From: Aggregatibacter kilianii
Lineage (GTDB): Bacteria; Pseudomonadota; Gammaproteobacteria; Enterobacterales; Pasteurellaceae
Direction: 5' to 3'
DNA: 64,000 nucleotides
Assembly: GCF_003129965.1 (NCBI RefSeq)
Contig: NZ_NRCJ01000006.1
Location: forward strand, 109,571-173,570
Shown here: positions 1 through 11,458 of the stretch, piece after piece
Numbering within the stretch: the stretch's first letter is position 1
Layout of the letters: each line of letters begins with the position of its first letter
Made by a program: the position numbers and the translations under genes
Notes under the pieces: generated by a model
What the model was told of the DNA's origin: nothing
Seen by the model: the letters and a program-made list of their open reading frames with translations, nothing else
The model's database searches: none

Positions 1-1174
1 GACGTGCCACCGAACGGGAGCGGTTTTTGGATTTCAAATCAGATACTTTAATGCGATAGTATTCGGCAACCACTTTTTGAATATTATCCACGGTGACCAG
101 TTTATCCTGTAACGCCAGCATATCTTTTAAGGTTTCACGCACAAAATCAATGGTGATCGGTTCGCCTTTAAATTCCTGCATGGCTTTCACGCGGTTTAAT
201 GCGCCTTCTAATTCCCGCACATTGGTACGTAATTTTTGACCGATGAAAAATGCCACATCATGGGGTAAATCCACGTTATTTTCTTCCGCTTTTTTCATTA
301 AAATCGCCACGCGGGTTTCTAAATCCGGCGGTTCAATCGCGGTGGTTAATCCCCAACCGAAACGGGATTTTAAGCGTTCTTCAATTTTTTCGATTTCACG
401 TGGATAACGGTCGGAGGTAAGAATAATTTGGCGACCACGTTCAAATAAGGTATTGAAAATATGGAAAAATTCTTCTTGGGTTTTTTCTTTGTCGCTGAAA
501 AACTGAATATCATCCACCAATAAGGCATCTAACGAACGGTAAAACTTCTTAAATTCTTCCATTTTATTATCGCGAATATACGCCACAACCTGTTGCACAA
601 AGCGTTCGGAGTGAATATACACCACGCGGGCGTTGGGATTATTGGCGATAATGCCGTTGCCGATGGCGTGTAATAAATGGGTTTTACCCAAGCCGGTACC
701 GCCGTATAAAAAAAGTGGGTTGGCGGTTTGTTCGCCGGGATTATCCGCCACTTTTTGCGCCACCGCACGTGCCAGTTGGTTGGATTTCCCTTCAACGAAA
801 TTTTCAAAGACTAATTTGGTATTTAAATTAGAATTGTAAGGCGTTTTGCCGGCATTTTTTTCTTCGGAAAAACCAACCGCACTTTGTTTCTTCGCCGGTT
901 TTTCCGTTTTCGGTCCGGCAGGTTTAATGCCTTCGATAACGGATACGCTAAGATTCGGATTGGCGCTGGTTTGACGGGCAATGTCGGTGATTAAAGGAAG
1001 ATAATTGTCAATCACCCATTTTTGCACAAACGCATTTGAGGCATAAAGCAACACGCCGTTCGCGTTTACGTCGGCCTGTAACGGATAGAGCCAGATTTTA
1101 AAATCGTCCGCAGGAATTTTATCTTGTAGTTGCAGCAGGCAATTTTGCCACAGAGAATTCGGCTGGTTTTCCAC
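1..1174 (-). CDS. dnaA: Chromosomal replication initiator DnaA (C-terminus cut by window edge)
   Basis: DnaA binds DnaA boxes at oriC and opens the origin. About 391 codons are visible on the minus strand. The N-terminal DnaB-contact domain begins ENQPNSLWQ. The AAA+ domain has a Walker A motif [13 protein letters not shown] (about 664-702) and a Walker B segment near 480-540. The last visible residues, near SRSVAR, lead into the DNA-binding domain IV, so the signature helix-turn-helix and roughly 65 residues lie off the left edge. I chose GTG at 1174: it opens directly on the conserved N-terminus and has AAGGGA upstream, and there is no ATG in a suitable place. It is divergent from rpmH, the usual dnaA/rpmH arrangement of gamma-proteobacteria, so dnaN should follow outside the window. 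Confidence 0.96.
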   Translation of the reverse strand, partial: MENQPNSLWQNCLLQLQDKIPADDFKIWLYPLQADVNANGVLLYASNAFVQKWVIDNYLPLITDIARQTSANPNLSVSVIEGIKPAGPKTEKPAKKQSAVGFSEEKNAGKTPYNSNLNTKLVFENFVEGKSNQLARAVAQKVADNPGEQTANPLFLYGGTGLGKTHLLHAIGNGIIANNPNARVVYIHSERFVQQVVAYIRDNKMEEFKKFYRSLDALLVDDIQFFSDKEKTQEEFFHIFNTLFERGRQIILTSDRYPREIEKIEERLKSRFGWGLTTAIEPPDLETRVAILMKKAEENNVDLPHDVAFFIGQKLRTNVRELEGALNRVKAMQEFKGEPITIDFVRETLKDMLALQDKLVTVDNIQKVVAEYYRIKVSDLKSKNRSRSVAR

Positions 1175-1596
1175 GTTAATATATCCCTTGTTGATTGGTT
1201 TATGGTTTTCCCTAGATTACTTTGCCAACCTTTTATCTCATTGTTTTTCATAGGTATTAATTATTTATCGCGCAAATTATCGGCAATAAAGTGCGGTTGG
1301 AAAGGCGGTCATTTTACAATAAAGGAGAAAAAAGATCTTCAATCCGCCTCTAAAAAAAGCAAAAAAGGTTGCTTGCCATTTTTAATCAAAACCGTATAAT
1401 CGCTACGCTTTTAAATGCCGTGAGTGGTGGAAAATTGAGCGGTTTGTCGCGTTTTTTCCCTGATCTCATTTGACGAACGTTGAATTTACGATTACAATTC
1501 CGTTCCCTATTTTCCATAATCTTTGTTTATTTAAATGTTTTTTAAACGTTTAAAATAGAAACAGTTACTTAAACCATTTGACTTAGGTACATTATA
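1175..1596. promoter_or_regulatory. dnaA/rpmH divergent intergenic region
   Basis: This 422-base stretch has no credible gene. It must hold the dnaA promoter on the minus strand and the rpmH promoter on the plus strand. One uptake-signal copy lies near 1290. I see no clear cluster of DnaA boxes, so I do not call it an origin. Confidence 0.7.
1373..1400 (+). promoter_or_regulatory. Sigma-70 promoter for rpmH operon
   Basis: TTGCCA at 1373-1378 and a perfect TATAAT at 1395-1400 are separated by 16 bases. Transcription would start near 1407, giving a leader of about 190 bases before rpmH. Confidence 0.7.
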
Positions 1597-1731
1597 ATGA
1601 AACGCACATTTCAACCTTCTGTATTAAAACGTAGCCGTACTCACGGTTTCCGTGCCCGTATGGCGACTAAAAATGGCCGTCAAGTTTTAGCCCGTCGTCG
1701 TGCTAAAGGTCGTAAAAGTTTATCTGCATAA
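1597..1731 (+). CDS. rpmH: 50S ribosomal protein L34
   Basis: A 44-residue, Arg/Lys-rich protein starting MKRTFQPS and ending in GRKSLSA, the full usual length and typical sequence of bacterial L34, a structural protein of the large ribosomal subunit. It is too short for many ORF callers. The stop is 12 bases before the rnpA start, which fits the conserved rpmH-rnpA cotranscription. Confidence 0.98.
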
Positions 1732-1743
1732 TCGCATATCAAT

Positions 1744-2112
1744 GTGGTTAAGTTAAACTTCTCCAGGGAGTTACGTCTGTTAACTCCCGAACATTTTAAA
1801 TACGTCTTCCAACAGCCGTCCCGCGCCAGTTCACCTGAAATTACCATTCTTGCCCGCAAAAATCATCTTGAGCATCCCCGCTTAGGTTTAACCGTAGCGA
1901 AAAAACACTTAAAACGTGCCCATGATCGTAATCGTATCAAACGGTTATGCCGTGAATCTTTTCGTTTGGCGCAACATGCGTTACCGCATTATGATTTTGT
2001 GATTGTGGCAAAAGCGGGAATCGGCGCGTTAGACAACCGCACTTTATGGCAAACGCTGGATAAATTATGGCAACGACACATTCGTTTGGCGCAAAAATCC
2101 TCATCGGATTAA
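1744..2112 (+). CDS. rnpA: Ribonuclease P protein component
   Basis: This is the protein subunit that helps RNase P RNA mature tRNA 5' ends. The 122 residues show the family RNR-type motif [17 protein letters not shown] at about 58-74 and the central LGLTVAKK segment. The start is GTG at 1744: the sequence [14 protein letters not shown] begins there, as in the E. coli homologue which also uses GTG, while the ATG two bases upstream is out of frame and hits a stop at once. The 3' end overlaps yidD by 46 bases in another frame. Confidence 0.97.
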   Translation: MVKLNFSRELRLLTPEHFKYVFQQPSRASSPEITILARKNHLEHPRLGLTVAKKHLKRAHDRNRIKRLCRESFRLAQHALPHYDFVIVAKAGIGALDNRTLWQTLDKLWQRHIRLAQKSSSD

Positions 2113-2330
2113 TTCGTTTTTATCAAATCGTTATCAGCCCGCTAATTGGTCCGCGCTGTCGTTTTACCCCGACTTGCTCCTGCTATGGCATTGAGGCGGT
2201 AAAAACGCATGGGGTGGTAAAAGGTGGTTGGCTTACGCTTAAACGTATATTAAAATGTCATCCTTTACATGCGGGTGGGTACGATCCCGTTCCACCGAAG
2301 ATCAATAATAACAAAACAGAGAATAAATAA
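2067..2330 (+). CDS. yidD: Membrane protein insertion efficiency factor YidD
   Basis: A small (87 aa) amphipathic inner-membrane-associated protein thought to help YidC-dependent insertion. Family hallmarks are visible: [15 protein letters not shown] (about 32-46) with conserved cysteines, and [15 protein letters not shown] near the C-terminus. It starts inside the rnpA end (46-base overlap) and its stop overlaps the yidC start (TAATG), so translation of all three is probably coupled. Confidence 0.96.
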   Translation: MATTHSFGAKILIGLIRFYQIVISPLIGPRCRFTPTCSCYGIEAVKTHGVVKGGWLTLKRILKCHPLHAGGYDPVPPKINNNKTENK

Positions 2331-3961
2331 TGGATTCAAGACGCGGCCTGTTGGTCATTGCACTACTCTTTATGTCTTTTATTGTTTATCAGCAATGGCA
2401 ACTTGATTATCACACGCCAAAACCTGTAACAACCGAGCAAACCGCCACATCTGCATCCGATGTGCCGGCTTCCTCTAATGGAAACAATGCGGTTATCGCA
2501 GCAGATGCACAAGCAAAAGGCAAAATTATCACCTTAGAAAACGATGTGTTTCGCTTGAAAATCAATACGTCAGGCGGTGATGTTGTAGGTTCCGAATTAC
2601 TGAAATACGATGCCGAGTTAGATTCCAATACGCCATTCGTGTTACTGCAAAACACGCCGCAACACGTGTATATCGCGCAAAGCGGTTTAATCGGTAAAGA
2701 TGGCATTGATACCAAAGCCGGTCGTGCGGATTATCAAGTGGACGGCGATAACTTCACGTTAGCCGCAGGTCAAAACGAATTAAGCGTGCCTCTTGTTTAT
2801 CAAAAAGACGGTGTGACTTATCGTAAAATCTTCACATTAAAACGTGGCGAATATGATATTGCCGTCAACTACGAAATCAATAACCAAAGCGATAAAACTA
2901 TTGAAGTGGAGCCTTATGGTCAATTAAGACATTCCTTGGTGGATAGCTCCGGTAGCGTTGCCATGCCGACTTACACCGGCGGTGCTTATTCTTCTTCTGA
3001 AACGAATTACAAAAAATACAGTTTCAGCGACATGGAAAATGCCAACTTATCGGTAAACACCAAAGCCGGTTGGGTCGCCATTTTACAACACTATTTTGTT
3101 TCCGCTTGGGTTCCGAATCAAGATGTTGACAACCAACTTTATACTTTAACGGATAAAGCCAATAACATCGGTTCTATCGGTTATCGCGGTCCTGTGGTTG
3201 CTATTCAGCCGAATACCACGGAAACTTTAACCAGTAAATTATGGACCGGTCCGAAATTACAAAATGAAATGGGACAAGTGGCGAATCATTTGGATTTAAC
3301 CGTTGATTACGGTTGGGCGTGGTTCATTGCGAAGCCATTATTCTGGTTGCTGACCTTCATTCAACAATTGGTGCATAACTGGGGTGTGGCGATTATTTGT
3401 GTCACCTTAGTGGTGAAAGCGATTTTATATCCGTTGACCAAAGCACAATATACCTCCATGGCGAAAATGCGTATGTTGCAACCGAAATTGCAGGAAATGC
3501 GCGAACGTTTCGGTGAAGATCGTCAACGTATGAGTCAGGAAATGATGAAACTGTACAAAGACGAGAAAGTAAACCCGCTGGGCGGCTGTTTACCGTTATT
3601 GTTACAAATGCCTATTTTCATCGCCTTATACTGGACGTTTATGGAAGCTGTTGAGTTGCGTCATGCGCCGTTTTTCGGTTGGATTCAAGACTTGTCTGCA
3701 CAGGATCCGTATTACATCCTACCGATTTTAATGGGCGCGTCTATGTTCCTGTTGCAAAAAATGTCACCGACCCCGGTTGCCGATCCGATGCAACAAAAAG
3801 TGATGACTTTCATGCCGTTGATCTTCATGGTGTTCTTCCTCTGGTTCCCGGCAGGTTTGGTGCTTTACTGGTTGGTCTCCAACTTAATCACGATTATCCA
3901 GCAACAACTGATTTATCGTGGTTTAGAGAAGAAAGGGTTACATACCCGTCATAAAAAATAA
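2330..3961 (+). CDS. yidC: Membrane protein insertase YidC
   Basis: YidC inserts and folds inner-membrane proteins, alone or with SecYEG. The 543 residues match the gram-negative form: an N-terminal membrane anchor (about 5-24), a large periplasmic beta domain (about 60-330), then five C-terminal membrane helices from about 345. The conserved segments [19 protein letters not shown] and [20 protein letters not shown] are present. The C-terminus is basic ([10 protein letters not shown]), as usual for ribosome contact. The start overlaps the yidD stop by one base, and a strong terminator follows. Confidence 0.98.
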   Translation: MDSRRGLLVIALLFMSFIVYQQWQLDYHTPKPVTTEQTATSASDVPASSNGNNAVIAADAQAKGKIITLENDVFRLKINTSGGDVVGSELLKYDAELDSNTPFVLLQNTPQHVYIAQSGLIGKDGIDTKAGRADYQVDGDNFTLAAGQNELSVPLVYQKDGVTYRKIFTLKRGEYDIAVNYEINNQSDKTIEVEPYGQLRHSLVDSSGSVAMPTYTGGAYSSSETNYKKYSFSDMENANLSVNTKAGWVAILQHYFVSAWVPNQDVDNQLYTLTDKANNIGSIGYRGPVVAIQPNTTETLTSKLWTGPKLQNEMGQVANHLDLTVDYGWAWFIAKPLFWLLTFIQQLVHNWGVAIICVTLVVKAILYPLTKAQYTSMAKMRMLQPKLQEMRERFGEDRQRMSQEMMKLYKDEKVNPLGGCLPLLLQMPIFIALYWTFMEAVELRHAPFFGWIQDLSAQDPYYILPILMGASMFLLQKMSPTPVADPMQQKVMTFMPLIFMVFFLWFPAGLVLYWLVSNLITIIQQQLIYRGLEKKGLHTRHKK

Positions 3962-3978
3962 TTGAATCGACTCTCATT

Positions 3979-4006
3979 AAAAGGCACGTTTTTGTGCCTT
4001 TTATTT
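3979..4006 (+). terminator. Rho-independent terminator after yidC
   Basis: Perfect inverted repeat AAGGCAC/GTGCCTT, extended by flanking A/T pairs, with a GTTTTT loop and a following T-rich run. It lies 18 bases past the yidC stop. Confidence 0.85.
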
Positions 4007-4032
4007 TAGGTTAAAAAAACACATGAAAAAAC

Positions 4033-4062
4033 GACCGCACTTTTGAGTCATAAAGTGCGGTC
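4033..4062. terminator. Inverted uptake-signal pair
   Basis: GACCGCACTTTT and its near-complement (T)AAAGTGCGGTC face each other with a short loop, so two uptake-signal cores form a hairpin between yidC and mnmE. It may serve as a second terminator. Confidence 0.65.
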
Positions 4063-4091
4063 ACAAAATAAAACGTTTTGAGAATAGGTTT

Positions 4092-5447
4092 ATGAAAGAA
4101 ACAATCGTAGCACAAGCTACCGCGCCGGGACGTGGCGGTATCGGTATTTTGCGGGTGTCCGGCCCGAAAGCCGTCGAGGTGGCGCAAGCCGTATTAGGTA
4201 AGTGCCCGAAACCGCGCATGGCGGATTATCTGCCGTTTAAGGATCCAGACGGAACGGTCTTGGATCAGGGCATTGCTCTGTATTTTAAAGGCCCGAATTC
4301 TTTTACCGGGGAAGATGTGTTGGAGCTACAAGGACATGGCGGGCAGGTCGTATTGGATTTGCTGTTAAAACGCATTTTGCAGATTGACGGCATTCGCTTG
4401 GCGCGCCCGGGGGAATTTTCCGAACAGGCATTTTTGAACGATAAACTGGATTTGGCACAGGCGGAAGCCATTGCCGATTTAATTGATGCCAGTTCTGAAC
4501 AAGCTGCGCGCTCGGCACTGAAATCTTTGCAGGGCGAATTTTCTAATAAAGTAAATCACTTAGTGGATTCGGTGATTTATTTGCGCACTTATGTGGAAGC
4601 TGCCATTGATTTCCCCGATGAAGAAATCGATTTTCTGGCGGACGGCAAAATTGAAGGGCACTTGAACGATATTATCGCGCAGCTGGATAAGGTTCGTGCC
4701 GAAGCCAAACAAGGTTCTATTTTGCGCGAAGGCATGAAAGTGGTGATTGCCGGTCGCCCGAATGCGGGCAAATCCAGTTTGTTGAATGCCCTTGCCGGGC
4801 GGGATGCGGCGATTGTGACGGACATTGCCGGGACGACGCGCGATGTGTTACGCGAACATATTCATTTGGACGGTATGCCCCTGCATATTATTGACACTGC
4901 CGGGTTGCGCGATGCCACCGACGAAGTAGAGCGCATCGGCATTTCCCGCGCTTGGCACGAAATCGAGCAGGCGGATCGTATTTTATTAATGTTGGATAGT
5001 AGTGACAGCGAGCAAGATCTGGCAAAAGTGCGGTCGGAATTTCTGGCGAAATTACCTAATCATATTCCGGTAACGATTATCCGTAATAAAGCGGATTTAA
5101 GCGGCGAAGCGGAGCGTTTGTACGAGGATAACGGTTATACGGTGGTGAATTTGTCGGCGAAAACCCAGCAAGGGGTGGATTTATTGCGTGAGCATTTAAA
5201 ACAGGCGATGGGCTATCAAACCGGTATGGAAGGCGGTTTCTTGGCACGCCGTCGTCATTTAGAGGCTTTAGAACAAGCTGCACAACATTTGCAGGAAGGG
5301 CATGTTCAACTTACTCAATTCCATGCGGGAGAGTTGCTGGCAGAAGAGTTACGTATGGTGCAGGGTGCACTAAGTGAGATCACAGGGCAATTTACCTCAG
5401 ATGATTTGTTAACGAATATTTTCAGTTCGTTTTGTATCGGGAAATAA
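4092..5447 (+). CDS. mnmE: tRNA uridine-5-carboxymethylaminomethyl modification GTPase MnmE
   Basis: With MnmG, MnmE modifies U34 of certain tRNAs. The 451-residue protein has the N-terminal formyl-THF-binding domain (about 1-118, beginning [19 protein letters not shown]), a helical domain, an inserted G domain with GRPNAGKSS at about 222-230, DTAGLRD and NKAD motifs, and the invariant C-terminal CIGK with its catalytic cysteine. It follows yidC as in many gamma-proteobacteria but has its own terminator in front. It is convergent with era. Confidence 0.97.
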   Translation: MKETIVAQATAPGRGGIGILRVSGPKAVEVAQAVLGKCPKPRMADYLPFKDPDGTVLDQGIALYFKGPNSFTGEDVLELQGHGGQVVLDLLLKRILQIDGIRLARPGEFSEQAFLNDKLDLAQAEAIADLIDASSEQAARSALKSLQGEFSNKVNHLVDSVIYLRTYVEAAIDFPDEEIDFLADGKIEGHLNDIIAQLDKVRAEAKQGSILREGMKVVIAGRPNAGKSSLLNALAGRDAAIVTDIAGTTRDVLREHIHLDGMPLHIIDTAGLRDATDEVERIGISRAWHEIEQADRILLMLDSSDSEQDLAKVRSEFLAKLPNHIPVTIIRNKADLSGEAERLYEDNGYTVVNLSAKTQQGVDLLREHLKQAMGYQTGMEGGFLARRRHLEALEQAAQHLQEGHVQLTQFHAGELLAEELRMVQGALSEITGQFTSDDLLTNIFSSFCIGK

Positions 5448-5451
5448 AGCA

Positions 5452-5493
5452 AAAGTGCGGTGGAAATTTTACGTGTTTTTTCCACCGCACTTT
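5452..5493. terminator. Bidirectional terminator made of inverted uptake signals (mnmE/era)
   Basis: A 15-bp perfect stem, AAAGTGCGGTGGAAA against its complement, with a 12-base loop (5467-5478). It sits between the convergent ends of mnmE and era and can work for both. Confidence 0.85.
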
Positions 5494-5502
5494 CTTATTC
5501 GT

Positions 5503-6411
5503 CTAATCTTCCATATACCCCAAACTGCGCAAGGCGCGTTCGTCATCCGCCCAGCCGGATTTTACTTTCACCCAAAGTTCCAGATGCACTTTATTGTCAA
5601 ACAAACGTTCCATATCCAAACGGGCTTCAGTACCGATTTTTTTCAGTTTTTCGCCTTTGTGACCGATGACGATTTTTTTCTGTCCTTCACGCTCGACCAA
5701 AATTAAACCGTTGATTTCATAAGTGCCGCGTTCGTTAACCTTAAATTGCTCTATTTCTACTGTGACAGAATAAGGCAGTTCCTCGCCCATAAAACGCATG
5801 AGTTTCTCGCGGATAATTTCTGACGCCATGAAACGCTGAGAGCGGTCGGTTACATAATCTTCCGGGAAATGGTGCACGCCGGGGCGCAAAGATTTGCGCA
5901 CGATTTGTTCAAGTACGTTGATGTTATTCCCTTTCTCGGCAGAAATCGGCACGATGTCGGCAAAATTAAATTTGCTGCTGATTTCCGTAATAAACGGCAA
6001 CAAATCGTCTTTATTTTTGATGTTGTCGATTTTATTAATGGCAAGCACCACGGGCGCTTTGGTTTTGCGCAATTTGTTGAGCACCATTTCATCGTCATCG
6101 TTCCAGTGTGTGCCGTCCACCACGAAAATCACCAAATCCACGTCACTGATGGCACTGCTGGCGGCGCGGTTCATTAAACGGTTGATTGCGCGTTTTTCCT
6201 CAATGTGCAATCCCGGGGTGTCCACATAAATTTCCTGATACGGGCCTTCGGTTTTAATGCCCACAATACGGTGGCGGGTGGTTTGCGCTTTGCGCGAGGT
6301 GATGGAAATTTTTTGTCCGAGGATTTTGTTGAGTAACGTGGATTTGCCTACATTCGGGCGACCTACGATGGCAATAAATCCGCAATAGGTTTCGTTTTGC
6401 TGTGCTGTCAT
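5503..6411 (-). CDS. era: GTPase Era
   Basis: Era is an essential GTPase that binds the 3' end of 16S rRNA during small-subunit assembly. The 302 residues show the G1 motif [13 protein letters not shown] (G3) and NKID (G4), and a C-terminal KH domain with [13 protein letters not shown] for RNA binding. The start overlaps the rnc stop by four bases (ATGA), so it is translationally coupled to RNase III in the lepA-lepB-rnc-era operon. Confidence 0.98.
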   Translation of the reverse strand: MTAQQNETYCGFIAIVGRPNVGKSTLLNKILGQKISITSRKAQTTRHRIVGIKTEGPYQEIYVDTPGLHIEEKRAINRLMNRAASSAISDVDLVIFVVDGTHWNDDDEMVLNKLRKTKAPVVLAINKIDNIKNKDDLLPFITEISSKFNFADIVPISAEKGNNINVLEQIVRKSLRPGVHHFPEDYVTDRSQRFMASEIIREKLMRFMGEELPYSVTVEIEQFKVNERGTYEINGLILVEREGQKKIVIGHKGEKLKKIGTEARLDMERLFDNKVHLELWVKVKSGWADDERALRSLGYMED

Positions 6412-7088
6412 TTGATTTTCAACTCTTGAAGAATTTGTTCTGCCGCCGCCTGTTCCGCTTTACGACGGCTGGAGCCTTTACCGATAAAAGTGCGGTCATT
6501 ATTTTGAATGGAACATTCCACGGTGAATAATTGATTATGCGCTTCACCTTGAATATTCACGATATTGTAATTTGGTAACGGCAGGCGATTACCTTGTAAA
6601 TATTCCTGTAAGCGGGTTTTTGCGTCTTTTTGATTATCGCCCGGTTTGATGTCTCGTAATAAATCCCGATACCACTGACGCACGATTTGCGTAGCGTTAG
6701 TCAGATTACTGTCGAGGGAAATGGCACCGATAATGGCTTCCACGCAGTCCGCCAGAATGGATTCACGGCGAAAACCACCACTTTTCAGTTCGCCTTGACC
6801 GAGTAGCATGTAATCGCCCAGTTTGAAATCCCGCGCCAGCAGGGCAAGGGTCGGTTCACGCACCAACGTGGCGCGCATGCGACTCAGTTCTCCCTCATTG
6901 CATTTGGGAAATTGGTGGTACAACGCCTCACCGATGGTTAAATTCAAAATAGCGTCGCCCAAAAATTCCAGTCGCTCATTATGCTTGTGCCCCGCGCTAC
7001 GATGGGTAAGGGCTTGTTTGAGTAGCGAAATGTCTTGGAACTCATAGTTAATCTGGCGTTGTAAACGTTCTAACTGAATGTCTTTCAT
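6408..7088 (-). CDS. rnc: Ribonuclease III
   Basis: Double-strand-specific endonuclease that processes rRNA precursors and regulatory duplexes. The 226 residues contain the catalytic signature [12 protein letters not shown] and, in the C-terminal half, a double-stranded RNA-binding domain ending [17 protein letters not shown] place the start at 7088 ([13 protein letters not shown]), which matches the family length. The upstream in-frame ATG at 7148 would add 20 unrelated residues and lie inside lepB. No clear Shine-Dalgarno precedes 7088, so coupling to the lepB stop seven bases away is likely. Confidence 0.96.
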   Translation of the reverse strand: MKDIQLERLQRQINYEFQDISLLKQALTHRSAGHKHNERLEFLGDAILNLTIGEALYHQFPKCNEGELSRMRATLVREPTLALLARDFKLGDYMLLGQGELKSGGFRRESILADCVEAIIGAISLDSNLTNATQIVRQWYRDLLRDIKPGDNQKDAKTRLQEYLQGNRLPLPNYNIVNIQGEAHNQLFTVECSIQNNDRTFIGKGSSRRKAEQAAAEQILQELKIK

Positions 7089-7095
7089 ATTTTTA

Positions 7096-8118
7096 TTATT
7101 GGATTTTTTGGAACAATCGCTCGGTGCGTACGCCGGTCGGCCATTCATCCTGTTCTTTTTTCAAACTCAGCCAAATATAAGTGGCTTTGCCGACGATGTT
7201 TTGTTCCGGTACGAAGCCCCAAAAACGGCTGTCTTCACTGTTATTTCGGTTGTCACCCATGACAAAATATTGATTTTCCGGCACTACCCATTCGGTGACG
7301 TAATTGTCTTGCTTATTGAATGCCTTGTAGCGGTAGCTTTCATTGACCGGTTGCGGGAACCAGTGAATGGCGTGGGTGACATCGCCACTTTCAATGGTTT
7401 CCAATGGCGACGGACCGTATTGAATTTTGCCGCTGTAATCACGACCGATAATAAAACGGAAGTTTTCGTTCGGTTGCGGTTGGCTGTAGGCAAATTCTTT
7501 AGTTTCACAATCGGTTAAGCATTCTTTGCCGTCTTTGCCGTAAACAAGGGTTAAATGGCGGTTGGCGTCATTATAAATAACGCGATCGCCCGGCGTGCCG
7601 ATAACGCGTTTAATATAATCTTTGCTTGGATCTTCCGGCGCTTTGAAAACGATAATATCGCCCCGTTGCGGTTTGCCCATTTGGATTAAGGTGTTTTGGA
7701 ATACGGGATCTTTAATGCCGTAGTCGAACTTGTTTACCACAATGAAATCGCCAATGCGTAAAGTCGGCTCCATAGAAGAGGACGGAATTTGGAAAGGCTC
7801 AAAAATAAACGAACGCACAATAAGCACAAATGCCAATACCGGGAACAGTGATGCCATAAATTCAGAGCTTTCGGAGATCGGCTCGATTTGTGCTTTTTCT
7901 TCATCACTGAGGGTTTTGCCGCTGCGTTGTTCCAGGCGGTTGATTTGTCTGGCGCGTTTCGGCAATACGCCAAAGCGCAGATAACACCAAACCACGCCGG
8001 AAAGTGCGGTGAAAATGATCAGCAAAATTGAGAATGTGTTAGGCAATTGAAAATGATCCAATAGCTTCCACAAACCGTATCCGACAGCGATTAAAATAAT
8101 CGTAAATAAGTTTGACAT
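7096..8118 (-). CDS. lepB: Signal peptidase I
   Basis: Cleaves signal peptides of exported proteins at the periplasmic face of the inner membrane. The 340-residue protein has two N-terminal membrane segments (about 4-22 and near 77-97). The Ser-Lys dyad is visible: the serine in [10 protein letters not shown] and the lysine in DYIKRVIG. The box [12 protein letters not shown] lies near the C-terminus. It sits nine bases after lepA and seven bases before rnc, in the conserved operon order. Confidence 0.97.
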   Translation of the reverse strand: MSNLFTIILIAVGYGLWKLLDHFQLPNTFSILLIIFTALSGVVWCYLRFGVLPKRARQINRLEQRSGKTLSDEEKAQIEPISESSEFMASLFPVLAFVLIVRSFIFEPFQIPSSSMEPTLRIGDFIVVNKFDYGIKDPVFQNTLIQMGKPQRGDIIVFKAPEDPSKDYIKRVIGTPGDRVIYNDANRHLTLVYGKDGKECLTDCETKEFAYSQPQPNENFRFIIGRDYSGKIQYGPSPLETIESGDVTHAIHWFPQPVNESYRYKAFNKQDNYVTEWVVPENQYFVMGDNRNNSEDSRFWGFVPEQNIVGKATYIWLSLKKEQDEWPTGVRTERLFQKIQ

Positions 8119-8127
8119 TGCTACTTC

Positions 8128-9924
8128 CTATTTATCTTTTCCTACATGCAGGATAGCTAAGAACGCTTCTTGCGGCACTTCCACGTTACCCAAAGACTTC
8201 ATGCGTTTCTTACCTTCTTTTTGTTTTTGCAACAGTTTTTTCTTACGGCTTACGTCACCGCCATAACATTTCGCCAACACGTTTTTACGCAATTGTTTCA
8301 CGGTGGAACGGGCAATAATGTGATTGCCGATCGCTGCCTGAATGGCGATGTCAAATTGCTGGCGCGGAATCAGCTCACGCATTTTTTCCACCAATTCACG
8401 ACCACGATACGGCGCGTTGTCTTTGTGTACGATTAATGCCAACGCATCTACGCGCTCGCCGTTGATCATAATATCTACGCGCACCATGTCCGCCGCTTGG
8501 AAGCGTTTGAAACCGTAATCCAAGGAAGCGTAACCGCGAGAGGTGGATTTCAGACGATCAAAGAAGTCCAGTACCACTTCACCCATCGGGATTTCATAAG
8601 TGAGCGCCACCTGATTACCGTGATACACCATATGGGTTTGTACGCCGCGTTTCTCTACGCACAGCGTGATCACGTTACCCAAATAAGCCTGCGGCAACAG
8701 CATATTACATTCAGCAATCGGCTCGCGAATTTCTGCGATATTATTCAACGGCGGCAGTTTCGACGGGCTATCTACATAGACAACCTCACCGTTGGTCAGT
8801 TCGACCTCATAGACTACCGTCGGCGCGGTGGTGATCAAATCTAAATCGTATTCGCGCTCCAAACGTTCCTGAATAATTTCCATGTGCAACAGCCCAAGGA
8901 AACCACAACGGAAACCGAAGCCCAGCGCAGTGGAGTTTTCCGGCTCATAGAACAGGGACGCATCGTTCAGACTTAATTTGCCAAGGGCATCACGGAAGGC
9001 TTCGTAATCGTCGGAGCTGATCGGGAATAGTCCCGCATACACCTGAGGTTTGACTTTCTTAAAGCCCGGCAATACAGAGGTTGCCGGATTATTATGCAGA
9101 GTTAAGGTATCGCCCACCGGTGCGCCTAAAATATCTTTAATGGCACACACCACCCAGCCCACTTCGCCGCAATTTAAAACCGTGGTATCCACTTGTTTCG
9201 GCGTGAAAATGCCCAGACGATCTACGTTATAAGATTGACCGGTGGACATCACTTTGATTTTGTCGCCTTTACGCAACGTGCCGTTTTTAATGCGCACCAA
9301 AGAGACCACGCCCAAATAATTGTCGAACCAAGAGTCGATGATCAAGGCTTGCAACGGCGCATTTGGATCCCCTTCCGGTGCCGGAATTTTCGCCACGATT
9401 TCTTCTAATACGTCCTCAATACCCACGCCGGTTTTGGCGGAACAACGCACCGCGTCAATGGCATCAATGCCTACGATGTCTTCAATTTCTTCCGCAACAC
9501 GCTCAGGTTCGGCGGCAGGCAGGTCGATTTTGTTTAAAATCGGTACGACTTCCAAATTCATTTCAATGGCGGTGTAGCAGTTCGCCAAGGTTTGCGCTTC
9601 CACGCCTTGCCCCGCATCCACCACCAATAACGCGCCTTCACAAGCGGCAAGGGAACGGGACACTTCATAAGAAAAGTCAACGTGTCCCGGGGTGTCGATA
9701 AAATTCAGTTGATAGGTTTCGCCGTCTTTGGCAGTGTAATTTAAAGTTACGCTTTGCGCTTTAATGGTAATCCCGCGCTCGCGTTCCAGATCCATGGAAT
9801 CCAATACTTGCTCCGCCATTTCGCGGTCGGACAAGCCGCCGCAAGTTTGGATTAAACGATCCGATAAAGTCGATTTACCGTGGTCAATATGGGCAATAAT
9901 AGAAAAGTTGCGAATATTCTTCAT
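8128..9924 (-). CDS. lepA: Elongation factor 4 (LepA)
   Basis: Ribosome-bound GTPase that back-translocates stalled ribosomes or helps initiation. The 598 residues begin [19 protein letters not shown] with the G1 motif, followed by DTPGHVDF (G3) and NKIDLP (G4), the EF-G-like domains and the LepA-specific C-terminal domain. Length matches the family. It is first in lepA-lepB-rnc-era. Confidence 0.98.
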   Translation of the reverse strand: MKNIRNFSIIAHIDHGKSTLSDRLIQTCGGLSDREMAEQVLDSMDLERERGITIKAQSVTLNYTAKDGETYQLNFIDTPGHVDFSYEVSRSLAACEGALLVVDAGQGVEAQTLANCYTAIEMNLEVVPILNKIDLPAAEPERVAEEIEDIVGIDAIDAVRCSAKTGVGIEDVLEEIVAKIPAPEGDPNAPLQALIIDSWFDNYLGVVSLVRIKNGTLRKGDKIKVMSTGQSYNVDRLGIFTPKQVDTTVLNCGEVGWVVCAIKDILGAPVGDTLTLHNNPATSVLPGFKKVKPQVYAGLFPISSDDYEAFRDALGKLSLNDASLFYEPENSTALGFGFRCGFLGLLHMEIIQERLEREYDLDLITTAPTVVYEVELTNGEVVYVDSPSKLPPLNNIAEIREPIAECNMLLPQAYLGNVITLCVEKRGVQTHMVYHGNQVALTYEIPMGEVVLDFFDRLKSTSRGYASLDYGFKRFQAADMVRVDIMINGERVDALALIVHKDNAPYRGRELVEKMRELIPRQQFDIAIQAAIGNHIIARSTVKQLRKNVLAKCYGGDVSRKKKLLQKQKEGKKRMKSLGNVEVPQEAFLAILHVGKDK

Positions 9925-10051
9925 AAATAGGTAGGTTTTCTCAATTCAAAAGTCATTAAATTTAACTGGCGGATTGTACCTGAAAAGGCGGGGGAGTGCT
10001 AGGAAAGAAAAGGAAAAGTGCGGTCGTTTTTTACGGCGTTTTGAAAAAACA

Positions 10052-10074
10052 AAACCCCGAATCGCTTCGGGGTT
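10052..10074 (-). terminator. Rho-independent terminator after grcA
   Basis: On the minus strand a GC-rich stem AAACCCCGAA/TTCGGGGTTT with a three-base loop, followed by T-rich sequence, lies just past the grcA stop. Confidence 0.85.
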
Positions 10075-10094
10075 TCTTTCAATTCAAACTGAAA

Positions 10095-10478
10095 TTATAG
10101 GCTTTCAGTAAAAGTACGGGTGATAACGTCGCGTTGTTGTTCCGGTGTTAAGGAGTTGAAACGTACGGCATAACCGGAAACACGGATGGTTAATTGCGGA
10201 TATTTTTCAGGGTGTTTCACCGCATCTTCCAATGTTTCACGACGTAATACGTTCACGTTTAAGTGTTGACCGCCTTCAACTTTAACGGTTGGCGCAACAT
10301 CTACCGGCAATTCGCGATATTCGATTTTACCAAGTTCACTTACTGCAACCACTTGGTCTTCAACGTAATCGCCTTTTGCACATAAACAACGAGCTTCGCC
10401 TTTTTCGCTATCTAACAACCAGAAAGAGTTTAACAGATTGTCGTTAGCCGCTTGGGTAATTTGAATACCTTTAATCAT
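10095..10478 (-). CDS. grcA: Autonomous glycyl radical cofactor GrcA (YfiD)
   Basis: GrcA replaces the oxygen-damaged C-terminal piece of pyruvate formate-lyase and restores activity. The 127-residue protein is almost the same as the last 60 residues of PflB in this window ([11 protein letters not shown] and the glycyl-radical loop [13 protein letters not shown]). A Shine-Dalgarno AGGAGG precedes the ATG at 10478. It is a single-gene unit with its own terminator and an FNR-like palindrome about 125 bases upstream, which fits low-oxygen induction. Confidence 0.97.
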   Translation of the reverse strand: MIKGIQITQAANDNLLNSFWLLDSEKGEARCLCAKGDYVEDQVVAVSELGKIEYRELPVDVAPTVKVEGGQHLNVNVLRRETLEDAVKHPEKYPQLTIRVSGYAVRFNSLTPEQQRDVITRTFTESL

Positions 10479-10600
10479 AAATGCCTCCTAAATTTGGCGC
10501 GTTTGTATATTAATTAAACGCTGCGGATTTTATCAAAAATTTTGAAGTTTTCAAATTAATTTGACCTGGAACCAAAGTCTTTTTGCAATTAATTTTTAAT

Positions 10601-10618
10601 ATTTGACACATGTCAAAT
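10601..10618. promoter_or_regulatory. FNR-like operator upstream of grcA
   Basis: A perfect 18-base palindrome whose core TTGAC-ACAT-GTCAA is close to the FNR consensus TTGAT-N4-ATCAA. It lies in the grcA/ung divergent gap, about 125 bases before the grcA start. Anaerobic activation of grcA is the likely role. Confidence 0.65.
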
Positions 10619-10764
10619 ATATTCCGTCATTTTGAGTTTATTTTTAACAAAATTAAGTTGTTTTCGTTACATTTTTATAACAAATAAACTGCGTCGGTTA
10701 CTATGAATTTTGCCCGAGGTTCTTTATAATCTCAGCTCATTGAGAAATGAGTCGGAATTTTGCT

Positions 10765-11433
10765 ATGAAAACCTGGAAAGACGTCATCGGACAAGAAAAA
10801 CAACAACCTTATTTTCAGCAGGTGTTGGAGCGGGTGCATGCGGAGCGTGAGCATGGCAAGATTATCTATCCGCCGGCAGCCGATGTGTTTAATGCCTTTA
10901 AATTAACCGAATTTGAACAGGTCAAAGTGGTGATTTTGGGACAAGATCCATACCACGGACCGAATCAGGCGCACGGTTTGTCTTTTTCCGTGAAACATGG
11001 TGTCCGCCCACCGCCGTCGTTGGTGAATATTTATCAGGAATTGTCGAAAGACATCGACGGCTTTCAAATCCCCAATCACGGTTGTTTGCTGGAGTGGGCG
11101 CAGCAAGGCGTGCTGTTGCTGAATTCGGTATTAACGGTGGAGCAGGGGCTGGCGCATTCTCACGCCAATTGGGGCTGGGAAATGTTTACCGACAAAGTCA
11201 TCGAAACTTTAAATTCGCAACGGGAACATTTGGTCTTTTTATTGTGGGGCAGTCCGGCGCAAAAAAAAGGGCGGTTTATTGATCGCGAAAAGCATTGTGT
11301 GCTGACTTCCGTACACCCATCGCCGTTATCCGCCCATCGCGGCTTTTTTGGTTGTCGCCATTTCTCCAAAGCCAATGAATATCTACAACAACATCATATT
11401 GCGCCGATTAACTGGCAATTAACGTCAATTTAG
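10765..11433 (+). CDS. ung: Uracil-DNA glycosylase
   Basis: Removes uracil from DNA to start base-excision repair. The 222 residues contain the water-activating loop [18 protein letters not shown] (catalytic Asp) and the Leu-intercalation loop [15 protein letters not shown] prefer ATG 10765 (MKTWKDVIG), matching the family N-terminus and with GGA upstream; ATG 10747 would add six residues. It diverges from grcA. Confidence 0.96.
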   Translation: MKTWKDVIGQEKQQPYFQQVLERVHAEREHGKIIYPPAADVFNAFKLTEFEQVKVVILGQDPYHGPNQAHGLSFSVKHGVRPPPSLVNIYQELSKDIDGFQIPNHGCLLEWAQQGVLLLNSVLTVEQGLAHSHANWGWEMFTDKVIETLNSQREHLVFLLWGSPAQKKGRFIDREKHCVLTSVHPSPLSAHRGFFGCRHFSKANEYLQQHHIAPINWQLTSI

Positions 11434-11458
11434 CTTTTATTAATTAATAGGAATTTTT

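Noticed and set aside
529..839. ORFs on both strands inside the dnaA coding region
   Set aside because: They are alternate-frame shadows of dnaA, whose frame reads through from the left edge to GTG 1174.
1175..1596. Replication origin next to dnaA
   Set aside because: No cluster of DnaA boxes or clear unwinding element was found, and rpmH with its promoter fills the region.
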